Shown: in pieces, positions 49,411 through 57,093 of the stretch | Layout of the letters: each line of letters begins with the position of its first letter | Position numbering within the stretch: position 1 is the first letter of the stretch | Assembly: GCF_003841465.1 (NCBI RefSeq) | Contig: NZ_REFZ01000012.1 | Span: forward strand, 48,325-112,324 | Direction of reading: 5' to 3' | Source of the DNA: Natrarchaeobius oligotrophus | GTDB lineage: Archaea > Halobacteriota > Halobacteria > Halobacteriales > Natrialbaceae | DNA: 64,000 bases | Notes under the pieces: generated by a model | What the model was told of the DNA's origin: nothing | The model's input: only the letters and a program-made list of their open reading frames with translations | Databases searched by the model: none | Program-made: the position numbers and the translations under genes

Positions 49411-49713
49411 ATGACGGAACGAAGGATACGCGAGTCCCCTGGATACGCACTCGGTCGCCGCGTCCAGTACGAACGAGGAGAGAACGAACCGCCAAGTGTC
49501 GCCGTTGCGATCGCCCTGGCGCGATACTTCGACGAAGATCCGACGTCGTCGAGCACGAAGCTGTACGACTACGTCGATCCCGAAGCGCTCGACGCGCTCT
49601 TTGGCGAGACAGACGGCGGAACCGATCGCACGGCCACCCGCATCGAGTTCGACGTCGACGACGTGACCGTCGTCGTCCAGCCGACGCGCGTCGAGATCGC
49701 CCCGTCGGCGTAA
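49411..49713 (+). CDS. Stand-alone HalOD1 output-domain protein
   Basis: A 100-residue acidic protein whose central part is VAVAIALARYFDEDPTSSSTKLYDYVDPEALDALF, the HalOD1 pattern (a haloarchaeal signal-output domain usually following receivers). It ends with the typical strand pair TRIEFDVDDVTVVVQPTRVEI. Here it stands alone, so it may be driven by a separate sensor. A related HalOD1 segment heads the protein at 55786. AAGTATATGGG near 49350 is a TATA-like element about 57 bp before the ATG, implying a leader. Confidence 0.8.
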   Translation: MTERRIRESPGYALGRRVQYERGENEPPSVAVAIALARYFDEDPTSSSTKLYDYVDPEALDALFGETDGGTDRTATRIEFDVDDVTVVVQPTRVEIAPSA

Positions 49714-49845
49714 GCGTCCGCGGCGAGATCCGTCCGCCGGAACGAACCGTCGAAGTCTTCCCGTCGGCACCGTCGGCGTGAGCGACTCGTCGGCGTCGTT
49801 TCCGTACTCGAATCTTTTTTCTCGTCACCCGCGGAACGCGAAGAC

Positions 49846-50574
49846 ATGGGTACCCAACCACACCTGCTGATCGAGGAGGGAGCGGTAGCGGACCTCGCGC
49901 TCGTGCCGGGCGATCCCGGACGGGTCGATCGCATCGCCGACCACTGCGAGGAGTCCGAGACGGTCGCCAGCAATCGCGAGTACAAGGTCGTCAACGCGAG
50001 CTACGAGGGTCGCGAACTGACGATCTGTTCGACCGGCATCGGCTGTCCCTCCGCCGCGATCGCCCTCGAGGAGCTGGCGAACGTCGGCGTCGAGACCGTC
50101 GTCCGCGTGGGAACGACCGGCGCGTTGCAGTCGGACATCGAGATCGGCGATATGATCGTCGCGACCGGCGCGGCGAAAAACGAGGGCACGACGAAGCGCT
50201 ACGAGGACGTCGAGTACCCCGCCGTCCCCGACTACGAGGTGCTCTCTGCGCTGGTCGACGCTGCAGAAGCAAACGGTGAAGACATCCACGTGGGTCCGAT
50301 CGCCTCCGACGACGCCTACTACGCCGAGACGGAGGCGTACGTCGCGGACTGGGAGGAGGCGGGTCTGCTCTCGGTCGAGATGGAGGCGGCCGCGCTCTTC
50401 ACCCTCGCTCGCAGGCGCGGACTGCAAGCCGGCGCGATCTGCACCGTCGACGGCAACCTCGTCGAAGGCACCCAGAAAGGAACCGACACCGAAGACGACG
50501 AACTCCCGGAGAAGGCGAAAAACAACGTCGCCCGCGCGATCGACATCGCGCTCGAGGCGGCGACGACGCTGTAA
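49846..50574 (+). CDS. udp: Uridine/purine nucleoside phosphorylase
   Basis: A 242-residue phosphorylase of the NP-I family. It cleaves nucleosides with phosphate to base and (deoxy)ribose-1-phosphate. VPGDPGRVDRIA is the phosphate-binding entry loop. VVRVGTTGALQSDIEIGDMIVATGA is the signature of the UDP/PNP group, and LSVEMEAAALFTLA holds the ribose-binding Met-Glu. The final GTQKGTDTEDDEL is close to uridine phosphorylase types. ATCTTTTTTCTCG (about 28 bp upstream) is a clear TATA-like element. Products feed R15Pi, PfkB and DeoC nearby. Base preference is inferred. Confidence 0.88.
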   Translation: MGTQPHLLIEEGAVADLALVPGDPGRVDRIADHCEESETVASNREYKVVNASYEGRELTICSTGIGCPSAAIALEELANVGVETVVRVGTTGALQSDIEIGDMIVATGAAKNEGTTKRYEDVEYPAVPDYEVLSALVDAAEANGEDIHVGPIASDDAYYAETEAYVADWEEAGLLSVEMEAAALFTLARRRGLQAGAICTVDGNLVEGTQKGTDTEDDELPEKAKNNVARAIDIALEAATTL

Positions 50575-50584
50575 CCGTCCGAGT

Positions 50585-50597
50585 GCCTATTTTAGGC
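50585..50597 (+). terminator. Small hairpin after udp / before the lipoprotein gene
   Basis: GCCTA-TTT-TAGGC is a perfect 5-bp stem 10 bp after the udp stop, followed by GTATCAAAAAACAG. It could aid termination or mark the promoter of the next gene (ATG at 50645). Confidence 0.35.
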
Positions 50598-50644
50598 CGA
50601 AACGTATCAAAAAACAGTTTCCCACACGTCAGATCGTGAAGGGT

Positions 50645-51417
50645 ATGGATCGACGGCGGTGTCTCGGCGTCGTAGCGACCGGGATCGCTACCGAGCTCGC
50701 TGGCTGCTATTCTACCGACGATGCGAACGGTAACGCGAGCGACCACCGAGAGGGCGATGCGAGCGACCGGGCGGCCAGCGAGGACGGTACTCCGACCTAC
50801 CCGGACGAATGCCCGGTAACGCAGGACCTCGGCCTCTCCGTTCCGGACGAGATCGACGCCAGTGCGGTGAGATCGTTCGTCCGGCAGTACGAGGCGAAAC
50901 GCCTGCTGAACGCGATCGACGAGGTGAAGTGGACGATTACCTACAGCCTGTCGCCGGAAGTTACTGCGTTCGACGAGGTGGGTTCGGTATCGAGACGGAG
51001 ACCGTGTGGTCGGCCACGACCAGAACGGACGTCTCGATCGTCGCCACACCGCGAGACCGGGTTCCGGACGACGTCGATCCGATCGGCGTGGACGCGTTGC
51101 CGGACGAAGCCGAACTCGCCGAGCGGATCGCACGCGAAGCGATCGCCGACGACCGAGTGAGACGGCGGAGGGACCGACGACAGAACTACGATCTGCTCGT
51201 CGAGTCGCTCGAGTCGGCACGGGGTGACGCCGACGAGTACTATCTGACCGTCGACGACGCGCCGGTGGCACTCGACATCACGTCGGATTCGGTGGATATC
51301 ACCGACGCACAGGAGTCCGCCTGGTACTACGTCGACGAACTCGTCGTCAGACGGACCGAAGACGAGGAGATCGCTCCCGAAGACGGTGACGTGGTAGAAT
51401 GCCTCATCGACGACTGA
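50645..51417 (+). pseudogene. Lipoprotein gene disrupted by a 1-nt frameshift
   Basis: The first part (50645-50982) encodes a lipoprotein: MDRRRCLGVVATGIATELAGC is a Tat/lipobox signal with Cys21. An acidic linker follows, then TYPDECPVTQDLGLSVPDEIDASAVRSFV and IDEVKWTITYSLSPEVTAFDEVG. From there the frame is nonsense, but one frame back the same protein continues as FGIETETVWSATTRTDVSIVA to EEIAPEDGDVVECLIDD at 51417. One extra G in GTGGG (50978-50982) rejoins both halves as EVGFGIETE, a 257-residue protein. This is either a recent mutation, a phase-variable run or a sequencing error. The family is otherwise unrecognised. Confidence 0.8.
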
Positions 51418-51627
51418 CCGCCATCTCCGGAACTCGCACGAACCAGCCACGAACCGATTCCCGGTGACGTGCGAATCGTCGGCGGGGACGACCGGTCGTC
51501 GCATTCGCGTCGATTCCGTCGCCACCTCTCGCAGAGACGTCCCCGTCGGCTCGAGTCGACGGACTGGCGATAAACGCGAGGACGCCGACTCGAGTCCGTC
51601 GACTCTTCGCCAGCGCCGGTCGGTCGG

Positions 51628-52434
51628 TCAACCGCCCCGAAGTTGCTCGGCCACCGACGTCGTCCGGTCGGTCAGCGCCTCCGTCGTTCCCGATGCGGCC
51701 TGTAGGGTCTCGTTGATCGCGTCGAACAGCCCCTCGAAGTCGACGGACCCGTCCGCGCTCCGCCAGTCGGCCACGTCGCGGCGCTCGAGGTCGCACGTCC
51801 CGCAGCGATCGACGTCCGCTTCGAGTTCCCCGAAGCAGCCGTGACAGCGGCCCAGTCCCGCGGCGATGCACTCGCCGAGAGCGACGATGCCGCGCAGTTC
51901 CGACTGAAGCTTCGTTCCCGTGCCCGCGAACTCGGCGAGGGGATCGGCCAGATTGGGATCGAGCGCGTCCGTCTCGATCGCGTAGAGGTGATCGAGCCGG
52001 GAGTCGACGGAGTCGATCGCGAGCAACACCTCGCGGCGGGCCCGGACGTACCCCGTATCCGGGATCGAGACGGGATCGGAGTCGGCGGTCGCTGCCGCGA
52101 GTTCGCCGGGCAGTTTCGTCGCGAGGGAAGCGAAGGCGGCGACCGCTGACACCGTCACCCCCTGGCGTTCCGTCGTCTCGCGGACGAGCGAGAACAGCGC
52201 CTCATCGTCCGGGAGAGCGGAGCCGTCGGGTTCGCTTCGGAGCGACGCGAAACAGGGAGTACAAACCGCGACGAGGGCGCTTTCGTGAACCGTCCCCGAA
52301 CGCGGCACGTCGCCGACGGGGTACAGCCGCAGTCCGTTCGGGTCTTCCGTCGCCGCCGTCCCACAGCGACGGCAGGTGCGTTCGTCCCGCTCGAGGACGA
52401 CCTCGCGTTCGCCGCGCCACTCGCGTTCGGTCAC
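51628..52434 (-). CDS. Zinc-binding HNH-nuclease-like protein
   Basis: A 268-residue protein. The N-terminus VTEREWRGEREVVLERDERTCRRCGT followed by AVCTPCFASLRS gives a CxxC...CxxC zinc site like the treble clef of HNH nucleases (E..VVLERD...CR.CG). The middle (100-200) is helical with RARREVLLAIDSVDSRLDHLYAIE. The C-terminal RCHGCFGELEADVDRCGTCDLER is a second CxxC pair. The catalytic HN residues of HNH are not obvious, so it may be a zinc adaptor. GTG 52434 is chosen over the ATG at 52500, since a CAAAAGTAC TATA box lies between them. Confidence 0.7.
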   Translation of the reverse strand: MTEREWRGEREVVLERDERTCRRCGTAATEDPNGLRLYPVGDVPRSGTVHESALVAVCTPCFASLRSEPDGSALPDDEALFSLVRETTERQGVTVSAVAAFASLATKLPGELAAATADSDPVSIPDTGYVRARREVLLAIDSVDSRLDHLYAIETDALDPNLADPLAEFAGTGTKLQSELRGIVALGECIAAGLGRCHGCFGELEADVDRCGTCDLERRDVADWRSADGSVDFEGLFDAINETLQAASGTTEALTDRTTSVAEQLRGG

Positions 52435-52458
52435 GGGCGAGCGGAGACGGTGAACCGA

Positions 52459-52467
52459 CAAAAGTAC
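52459..52467 (-). promoter_or_regulatory. TATA box fixing the GTG start of the zinc protein
   Basis: Minus-strand GTACTTTTG is centred about 29 bp before GTG 52434, so transcription would begin downstream of the alternative ATG at 52500. Confidence 0.55.
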
Positions 52468-52537
52468 TCCGGCTACGATCCGATCGACGAACCCCCGCAC
52501 GTGAAAGAACTATTTTCGACCGCGTCGTCCGTCCGCT

Positions 52538-53143
52538 ATGACCGATCCACCGACGGAGTTCGAGTTCGAGCGCGCCTACGACCGCGACGACCTCGCCGAG
52601 GTGTTCAGAACGCTCGCAGACGCCCTCGAGAGCGGCGATCGAGTTCGACTCTCGGGAGCGGATGCGAGCGCCAGCGTCGCGGTTCCGCCGCGAGTCGTCG
52701 CCGAGTTCGAACTCGAGCGCGAGTCGGGCGAGCCGGCGATCGCGGAACTCGAGATCGATCTCGAGTGGGAGGACGCGGACGGCTCGAGTATCCGGATCGG
52801 CGACGAGTCGGCCGGCGAGGGTGACCGCGTCGCCGTCCGCGCGGATCCACCCGGCAGCGATCCGGCGTCGGAAGCGTCGACGGCGGCGATTCCGCCGACG
52901 GCGGTGACCGAACGCGGGGAGTCGAGCGAGCCGAACGCGGCCTCGGGAAGCGAGAAACGACGCAGCCGATTCGAGGTGTACGAGGATCGCGCCGACGAGT
53001 GGCGCTGGCGGCTGGTCCACTGGAACGGCAACGTGATCGGGGACAGCGGGGAGGGATACGCCTCGAAGCGAAACGCGACGCGGGCGGTCAAAAGCGTGAT
53101 CCGTGCCGCGTCGACCGCCCACGTCGTGGAGCTCGAGGAGTGA
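52538..53143 (+). CDS. Amphi-Trp / YegP-like (HVO_2922-type) two-domain protein
   Basis: A 201-residue protein. Residues 1-80 (EFEFERAYDRDDLAEVFRTLADALESGDRV, with AIAELEIDLEWED) match the amphi-Trp domain. A flexible acidic linker follows, and residues about 143-200 (RFEVYEDRADEWRWRLVHWNGNVIGDSGEGYASKRNATRAVKSV) are a YegP/DUF1508 repeat, known from the haloarchaeal HVO_2922 structure. YegP domains are small alpha/beta folds of unknown function. CTATTTTCG about 26 bp before the ATG is the likely TATA box. Divergent from the zinc protein. Confidence 0.82.
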   Translation: MTDPPTEFEFERAYDRDDLAEVFRTLADALESGDRVRLSGADASASVAVPPRVVAEFELERESGEPAIAELEIDLEWEDADGSSIRIGDESAGEGDRVAVRADPPGSDPASEASTAAIPPTAVTERGESSEPNAASGSEKRRSRFEVYEDRADEWRWRLVHWNGNVIGDSGEGYASKRNATRAVKSVIRAASTAHVVELEE

Positions 53144-53194
53144 TCGTCGCGGTCTCGAGGAGCGAGGACGGTAATCGAGGAGTGATCGTCGCGG
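53133..53194 (+). repeat. 20-bp direct repeat spaced 42 bp, including a stop codon
   Basis: TCGAGGAGTGATCGTCGCGG occurs at 53133-53152 and 53175-53194, exactly 42 bp apart. The first copy contains the TGA stop of the amphi-Trp gene. Weaker echoes (TCGAGGCGCGGGAGG, TCGAGGAGCGG) continue to about 53255. Confidence 0.75.
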
Positions 53195-53303
53195 CCTCGA
53201 GGCGCGGGAGGCGACAGGCGACGAGTGTCCGGTCCGGTTTCGAGGAGCGGAAAACGATCGCTCGAGGAGGACGGGGACGAGAGCGACGCCGTCACGAGTC
53301 GCT

Positions 53304-54020
53304 CTACTCGAGCTCGAGGTCCACTCCCGACGATGGACCGACGGATTCGTAGGCGAGCGACGGCGTCGCGTCGGCGGGGATCGCGTCGTACTCCCGGAGG
53401 AAGTCGACGATGCCGCGCTTGCCCCCGAAATCGCCACGGTAGCGCCGGAAGAGGGGAGGGATCGTCGCCACGCCCCGGTCCGGGTCGTACTCGGCGCTCT
53501 CCTCCAGGTACCACTCGACGGCGATGTCCAGTTCGTCGTCGACGGTGGCCGGCGAGTAGACCGCGATCGGCGGACAGTTCTCGCTGCCGCGGCTCAACGC
53601 GAAGTGGATCCGTGGATCGCACTCCTCGAGACGGAACCGGCGTTCGAACGCCGAGGGGATCGGGCGGGGAAGGTAGCCGAACCCCCAGGGGAGTTTCGAC
53701 CCGCGAAGCAAGCCGTGCTGGATGTCGTTGAGACTCAGCCACACCCCGCTGATGGGAATCCGATCGCGGGCGTAGAACTTCCAGCGATCGAGTAATCCAC
53801 CCTCGAGCAGCGACGGATCGTCTTCGATCAGCAACTGCCCGTACGCGTTGTAGCAGTTGAGCCAGAACGCGAGTCGTCCGTCACAGTCCGTAAGCGCCCG
53901 GGCCAGTCTCGAGCGCTCGAGCGTCGCGAGTTGCTCTTGCAACCAGTCGGCGTTGCCCTCGGTCTTGACTGCATAGAGCAGATCGGCCGAGATCGAGAGC
54001 GGATCGAGCTGCGTCGCCAT
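53304..54020 (-). CDS. DUF547 domain protein
   Basis: A 238-residue soluble protein of the DUF547 family. ISADLLYAVKTEGNADWLQEQLATLERSRL, RLAFWLNCYNAYGQLLIED and FYARDRIPISGVWLSLNDIQHGLLRG form the family core (F.iN.YN, isg..lsl..ie...lr), and DPRIHFALSRGSENCPPI holds the conserved His/Ser/Cys triad that resembles papain-like folds. It carries no signal peptide. CTTCAAGG about 29 bp upstream of the ATG is the TATA-like element. The biochemical role of DUF547 is unknown. Confidence 0.85.
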   Translation of the reverse strand: MATQLDPLSISADLLYAVKTEGNADWLQEQLATLERSRLARALTDCDGRLAFWLNCYNAYGQLLIEDDPSLLEGGLLDRWKFYARDRIPISGVWLSLNDIQHGLLRGSKLPWGFGYLPRPIPSAFERRFRLEECDPRIHFALSRGSENCPPIAVYSPATVDDELDIAVEWYLEESAEYDPDRGVATIPPLFRRYRGDFGGKRGIVDFLREYDAIPADATPSLAYESVGPSSGVDLELE

Positions 54021-54103
54021 CCGGTGGTAACTGCGTGAACCAGCCCCTTGAAGGCGTGTGACGGCTGAAACCGACAGTCTCGTCTCCGAATGAGTCGCGC
54101 CCG

Positions 54104-54112
54104 GTTTTATCG
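54104..54112 (+). promoter_or_regulatory. TATA box of the AI-2E family gene
   Basis: GTTTTATCG is centred about 28 bp before GTG 54136. That favours this start over the GTG at 54121, which would be too close to the box. Confidence 0.55.
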
Positions 54113-54135
54113 CATCGTCCGTGGTCGACTGCAGT

Positions 54136-55155
54136 GTGAACAGAAGCAAGGGATTTCTGCTCGTACTGGTTGCGATTTTCGCGTATCTCTCGTGGCAACT
54201 CGTCGCGCCGTTTCTCCAGTACGTCCTCGTCGCGATCTTGCTCGCCTTCGTTCTCTATCCGCTGCAAAAACGCCTCGAGAGGGTCGTTTCGCCGACCATT
54301 TCGGCGGTCGTGCTCGTCATCGTCGCCGTCGTCGGCTTCGTCGTTCCGTTCGTGCTCGTCGCGTTCGTCGTCGTCGACGACGCCGTGAACATCCTCGGTG
54401 AGGTCGATCCCCAGGATCTCGAGTTGGCCGAACTGGAGGCGCGACTCGAGGAGGAAACGGGAATCGAAGTCGACGTCGTGGAGACGGTCGCGGATTCTGC
54501 GGAACAGATCGGAACGATCCTCGTCGAGCAGACGGCGGTCTGGTTCGGCGTGCTCACGCACACTCTGATCGGGGCCGGGCTGGCGCTGTTTTTACTGTAC
54601 TACCTCCTCAAAGACGGCGACGAGCTGTTGTCGTGGCTGCGGGAGGTCACGCCGCTGCCCGACGACGTTCAGGACGACTTCTACGGCGAGCTGGACCAGG
54701 TCATGTGGGCCGTGCTCGCCGGTCACGTACTGATTGCGATCGCCGAGGGCGTGATCGCGGGTCTCGGCCTGTTCGCGACGGGGATTCCCAACGCTGCGTT
54801 CTGGACGTTCGTCATGGTCGTCCTCTCGCTCGTGCCGCTGATCGGCGCGTTTCTGGTGTGGGGCCCGGCGGTCGTCTACCTCTTTGCGACCGGAGAGCCG
54901 GCGCTCGCGATCGGGCTCGCGATCTACAGCGCGATCGTCGTCGGCGTCGCCGACGACTACCTCAGACCCATCGTCGTCGATCGGTACGCCGATCTCAGTC
55001 CGGCGATCATCATCCTCGGGGTCCTCGGCGGAATCTACGCCTTCGGCATCATGGGCCTGTTTTTCGGTCCGGTCGTCATCGGCGCATTGCTCGCGACGGT
55101 CAACGTCTTCGACGAACACTACGATCGGCTGTCGGACGGAGCCGGACCGTCGTAG
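54136..55155 (+). CDS. AI-2E family transporter / permease
   Basis: A 339-residue membrane protein with about seven to eight helices, starting VNRSKGFLLVLVAIFAYLSW. The family block PLIGAFLVWGPAVVYLFATGE lies near residues 235-255, and DDYLRPIVVDRYADLSPAIIILGVLGG and GIMGLFFGPVVIGALLATV are the diagnostic C-terminal segments. A cytosolic or outer loop (80-150) is acidic. Members include TqsA exporters and Na+/H+ antiporters of halophiles; which activity applies here is unclear. It is convergent with the DUF7344-like gene. Confidence 0.87.
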   Translation: MNRSKGFLLVLVAIFAYLSWQLVAPFLQYVLVAILLAFVLYPLQKRLERVVSPTISAVVLVIVAVVGFVVPFVLVAFVVVDDAVNILGEVDPQDLELAELEARLEEETGIEVDVVETVADSAEQIGTILVEQTAVWFGVLTHTLIGAGLALFLLYYLLKDGDELLSWLREVTPLPDDVQDDFYGELDQVMWAVLAGHVLIAIAEGVIAGLGLFATGIPNAAFWTFVMVVLSLVPLIGAFLVWGPAVVYLFATGEPALAIGLAIYSAIVVGVADDYLRPIVVDRYADLSPAIIILGVLGGIYAFGIMGLFFGPVVIGALLATVNVFDEHYDRLSDGAGPS

Positions 55156-55187
55156 GGAACTCGAGCCGGGTCGACGCGCGAGCGCGC

Positions 55188-55610
55188 TCACTCGTTTTCG
55201 TCCGTCAAATCGTCGTGTTCGAAGTCGTAGAAAAACTCGAGCAGCGTCGTGGCGTTCGACGACGGAAAACTCCATCGGACGGCACCGCTTCGCCGATCGA
55301 ACTCGACGAGCCTGCCGTCGGTGAGTTTCGGCAGGTGATTCTGGTAGAGATCGATCGTGATCGGCTCCCGGTCGGCCGGCGTTACGTCACGCGGTGGACA
55401 GCCTCGCTCGTTCGCGACGATCTCCGTCGCCAGCGTTTCGACGCCCGCGAGTTCGTGCTCCGAGAGGTAGTACAGAACGTCGCGGCGGCGGTGATGACTC
55501 AAGAGCAACAGCGTTTCGTCGAGCCCCGGCTCGAACTCGGAGTCGGCCAGTTCCCAACGGCGAACGGGAGTCTCGCGCTCGTCGCCCCCGTCTCGGTGCC
55601 TATCGACCAT
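55188..55610 (-). CDS. DUF7344-like winged-helix protein beside the CHAT cluster
   Basis: A 140-residue protein with one DUF7344-type domain: ETLLLLSHHRRRDVLYYLSEH, a basic turn, ITIDLYQNHLPKLTDGRLVEFDRRSGAVRW. It should bind DNA. It is divergent from the HalOD1 gene at 55786 across about 175 AT-rich bases containing promoters for both. ACTTATCTC about 28 bp before its ATG is its TATA box. The position suggests that it regulates the adjacent HalOD1/CHAT pair, which is an inference. The C-terminal tail FFYDFEHDDLTDENE is acidic. Confidence 0.78.
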   Translation of the reverse strand: MVDRHRDGGDERETPVRRWELADSEFEPGLDETLLLLSHHRRRDVLYYLSEHELAGVETLATEIVANERGCPPRDVTPADREPITIDLYQNHLPKLTDGRLVEFDRRSGAVRWSFPSSNATTLLEFFYDFEHDDLTDENE

Positions 55611-55785
55611 GTCGCCAGAGAGGCGACGGAGCGAGATAAGTGTGTTACGAGCGACCAGCGAAGAACAGATATAGAAAACAATAACACAGAGACACCAAAC
55701 TCACCACCAGATGTATTTCCTGAAAGGAGATACAAATGAACATTCGTCGCAGTCCTTTTCCTCTCGCCCGTCCTACCGAACCCAG

Positions 55786-57024
55786 ATGTCTACCGACGAG
55801 AACTCGACATCGGGGAACGGGGGAGTTCTCCCGAAACGCTCGCTCCCCTCTCAAAGAGACGACGAACCGCCGAGTCGGACCGTCGCACGGACGGTCGCTG
55901 ACTCGCTCGGCGTCGAACCGCGTTCGCTCCCACCGCTCAACGACGTCATCGACCCCGACGCGTTCGATACCCTCGTCCGACGCTGTCGCTGGCAAAACGG
56001 CGGGTGGCCGGCGATCTCGTTTACCTACGCCGATCGCGCCGTCGACGTCACCGGATCCGACGACGTGTCGGTTCTCCCCGCAGATCGAGCCGGATTCGAG
56101 CGACGAGCGGGCAGCGTCGACTGGCCGCACGTTTCGCCGCCGGACGTCTCCCACCCTGTCGACAGCCTCGAGACTCGCCTCCCCCTCGCGGTCGCCGTCC
56201 AGACCGGAGACGGCCGCGCGCGCGTCCGAGACGAGATCGACGAGGTGATCGATCGCGAGGCGATCGGACGGCTGAACCGAAGGCGGTCGAACGGCGTCGA
56301 GCGAATCGGGGGATTCGTCCGGTTCTCGATCCTGGGTTGCGACGTCGTCGTCGACCCGGACGGCACCGTCGCAACGGGCTCGACGCTCGAGCGACTCGAG
56401 CTGACCGGCTGTAACGTGTTGCTCGTCGGTGCGGTTCCCGACGCGGTCTCCGATCGAGCGAGCGCTCGCCTCCTCGGCACCGCCGACGGATCCAGAGATC
56501 GGATCGTCGGGCTTCTGGATCGGAGTACCGAGACGGCGTTCGGTCGGCTCTCGCGGGCCGGACGTTCCGACCGGCCCGCTCGCGTGATCCAGCACGGCAC
56601 CGTCGCGCGCTCGACGGCCGGCGCGAGTTCGTCCGCGGGTCCGTCAGCGCTCGAGGGGGTTCCCGCGCCACGCGTCGAGCACGTCGACGGCGACCTCGAG
56701 TCGACGCTCGCGGCCGTCGAAGCCGCGATCGAGGACGCCGAGGACGCGAGCGATCTTCGCCTCTGTCTCGACTCGCTTCGACCGCTGCTCGAGCGCTACG
56801 ACGGCGATCGCTCGCGCTCGCTGCTCGAGCCGGTCTGTCGGAGCGTCCGGAATCGCGGCGGGGTCGGCCACTACGTCTTACCGGTCGACAGAACGGCAGA
56901 TCGGGTCGCTGAACTCGAGTCGCTGTTCGACGCGACCGTCGAACTCGACGTCGACGGAACCGAACCAGTTCAGCGGTGGCACCTGAACGCGAGCGATCAC
57001 GTGACTGACTGGTTCGCCTGTTGA
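55786..57024 (+). CDS. HalOD1 + DUF7504-like signalling protein
   Basis: A 412-residue protein. Residues 28-70 (SRTVARTVADSLGVEPRSLPPLNDVIDPDAFDTLV) match a HalOD1 output domain, continued by the strand-rich VRFSILGCDVVVDPDGTVAT. The second half (about 205-412) is a P-loop-less RecA/AAA-like domain: NVLLVGAVPDAVSDRASARLLG, RVIQHGTVARS and SRSLLEPVCRSVRNRGGVGHYVLP. It looks like the haloarchaeal DUF7504 family, which resembles degenerate KaiC-like folds. The ATG at 55786 is used; an in-frame ATG at 55711 would add 25 residues and cannot be excluded. The CHAT gene starts 69 bp downstream on the same strand. Confidence 0.72.
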   Translation: MSTDENSTSGNGGVLPKRSLPSQRDDEPPSRTVARTVADSLGVEPRSLPPLNDVIDPDAFDTLVRRCRWQNGGWPAISFTYADRAVDVTGSDDVSVLPADRAGFERRAGSVDWPHVSPPDVSHPVDSLETRLPLAVAVQTGDGRARVRDEIDEVIDREAIGRLNRRRSNGVERIGGFVRFSILGCDVVVDPDGTVATGSTLERLELTGCNVLLVGAVPDAVSDRASARLLGTADGSRDRIVGLLDRSTETAFGRLSRAGRSDRPARVIQHGTVARSTAGASSSAGPSALEGVPAPRVEHVDGDLESTLAAVEAAIEDAEDASDLRLCLDSLRPLLERYDGDRSRSLLEPVCRSVRNRGGVGHYVLPVDRTADRVAELESLFDATVELDVDGTEPVQRWHLNASDHVTDWFAC

Positions 57025-57093
57025 TGGCGACGACTCACACCGACACCGACGCACCAACTCGGATTCGACCGACACCACACCTGCTACGTACGT

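Noticed and set aside
50276..51160. A 294-residue protein spanning udp and the lipoprotein
   Set aside because: Its first half is out of frame with udp; only the part from the ATG at 50645 matches a lipoprotein signal.
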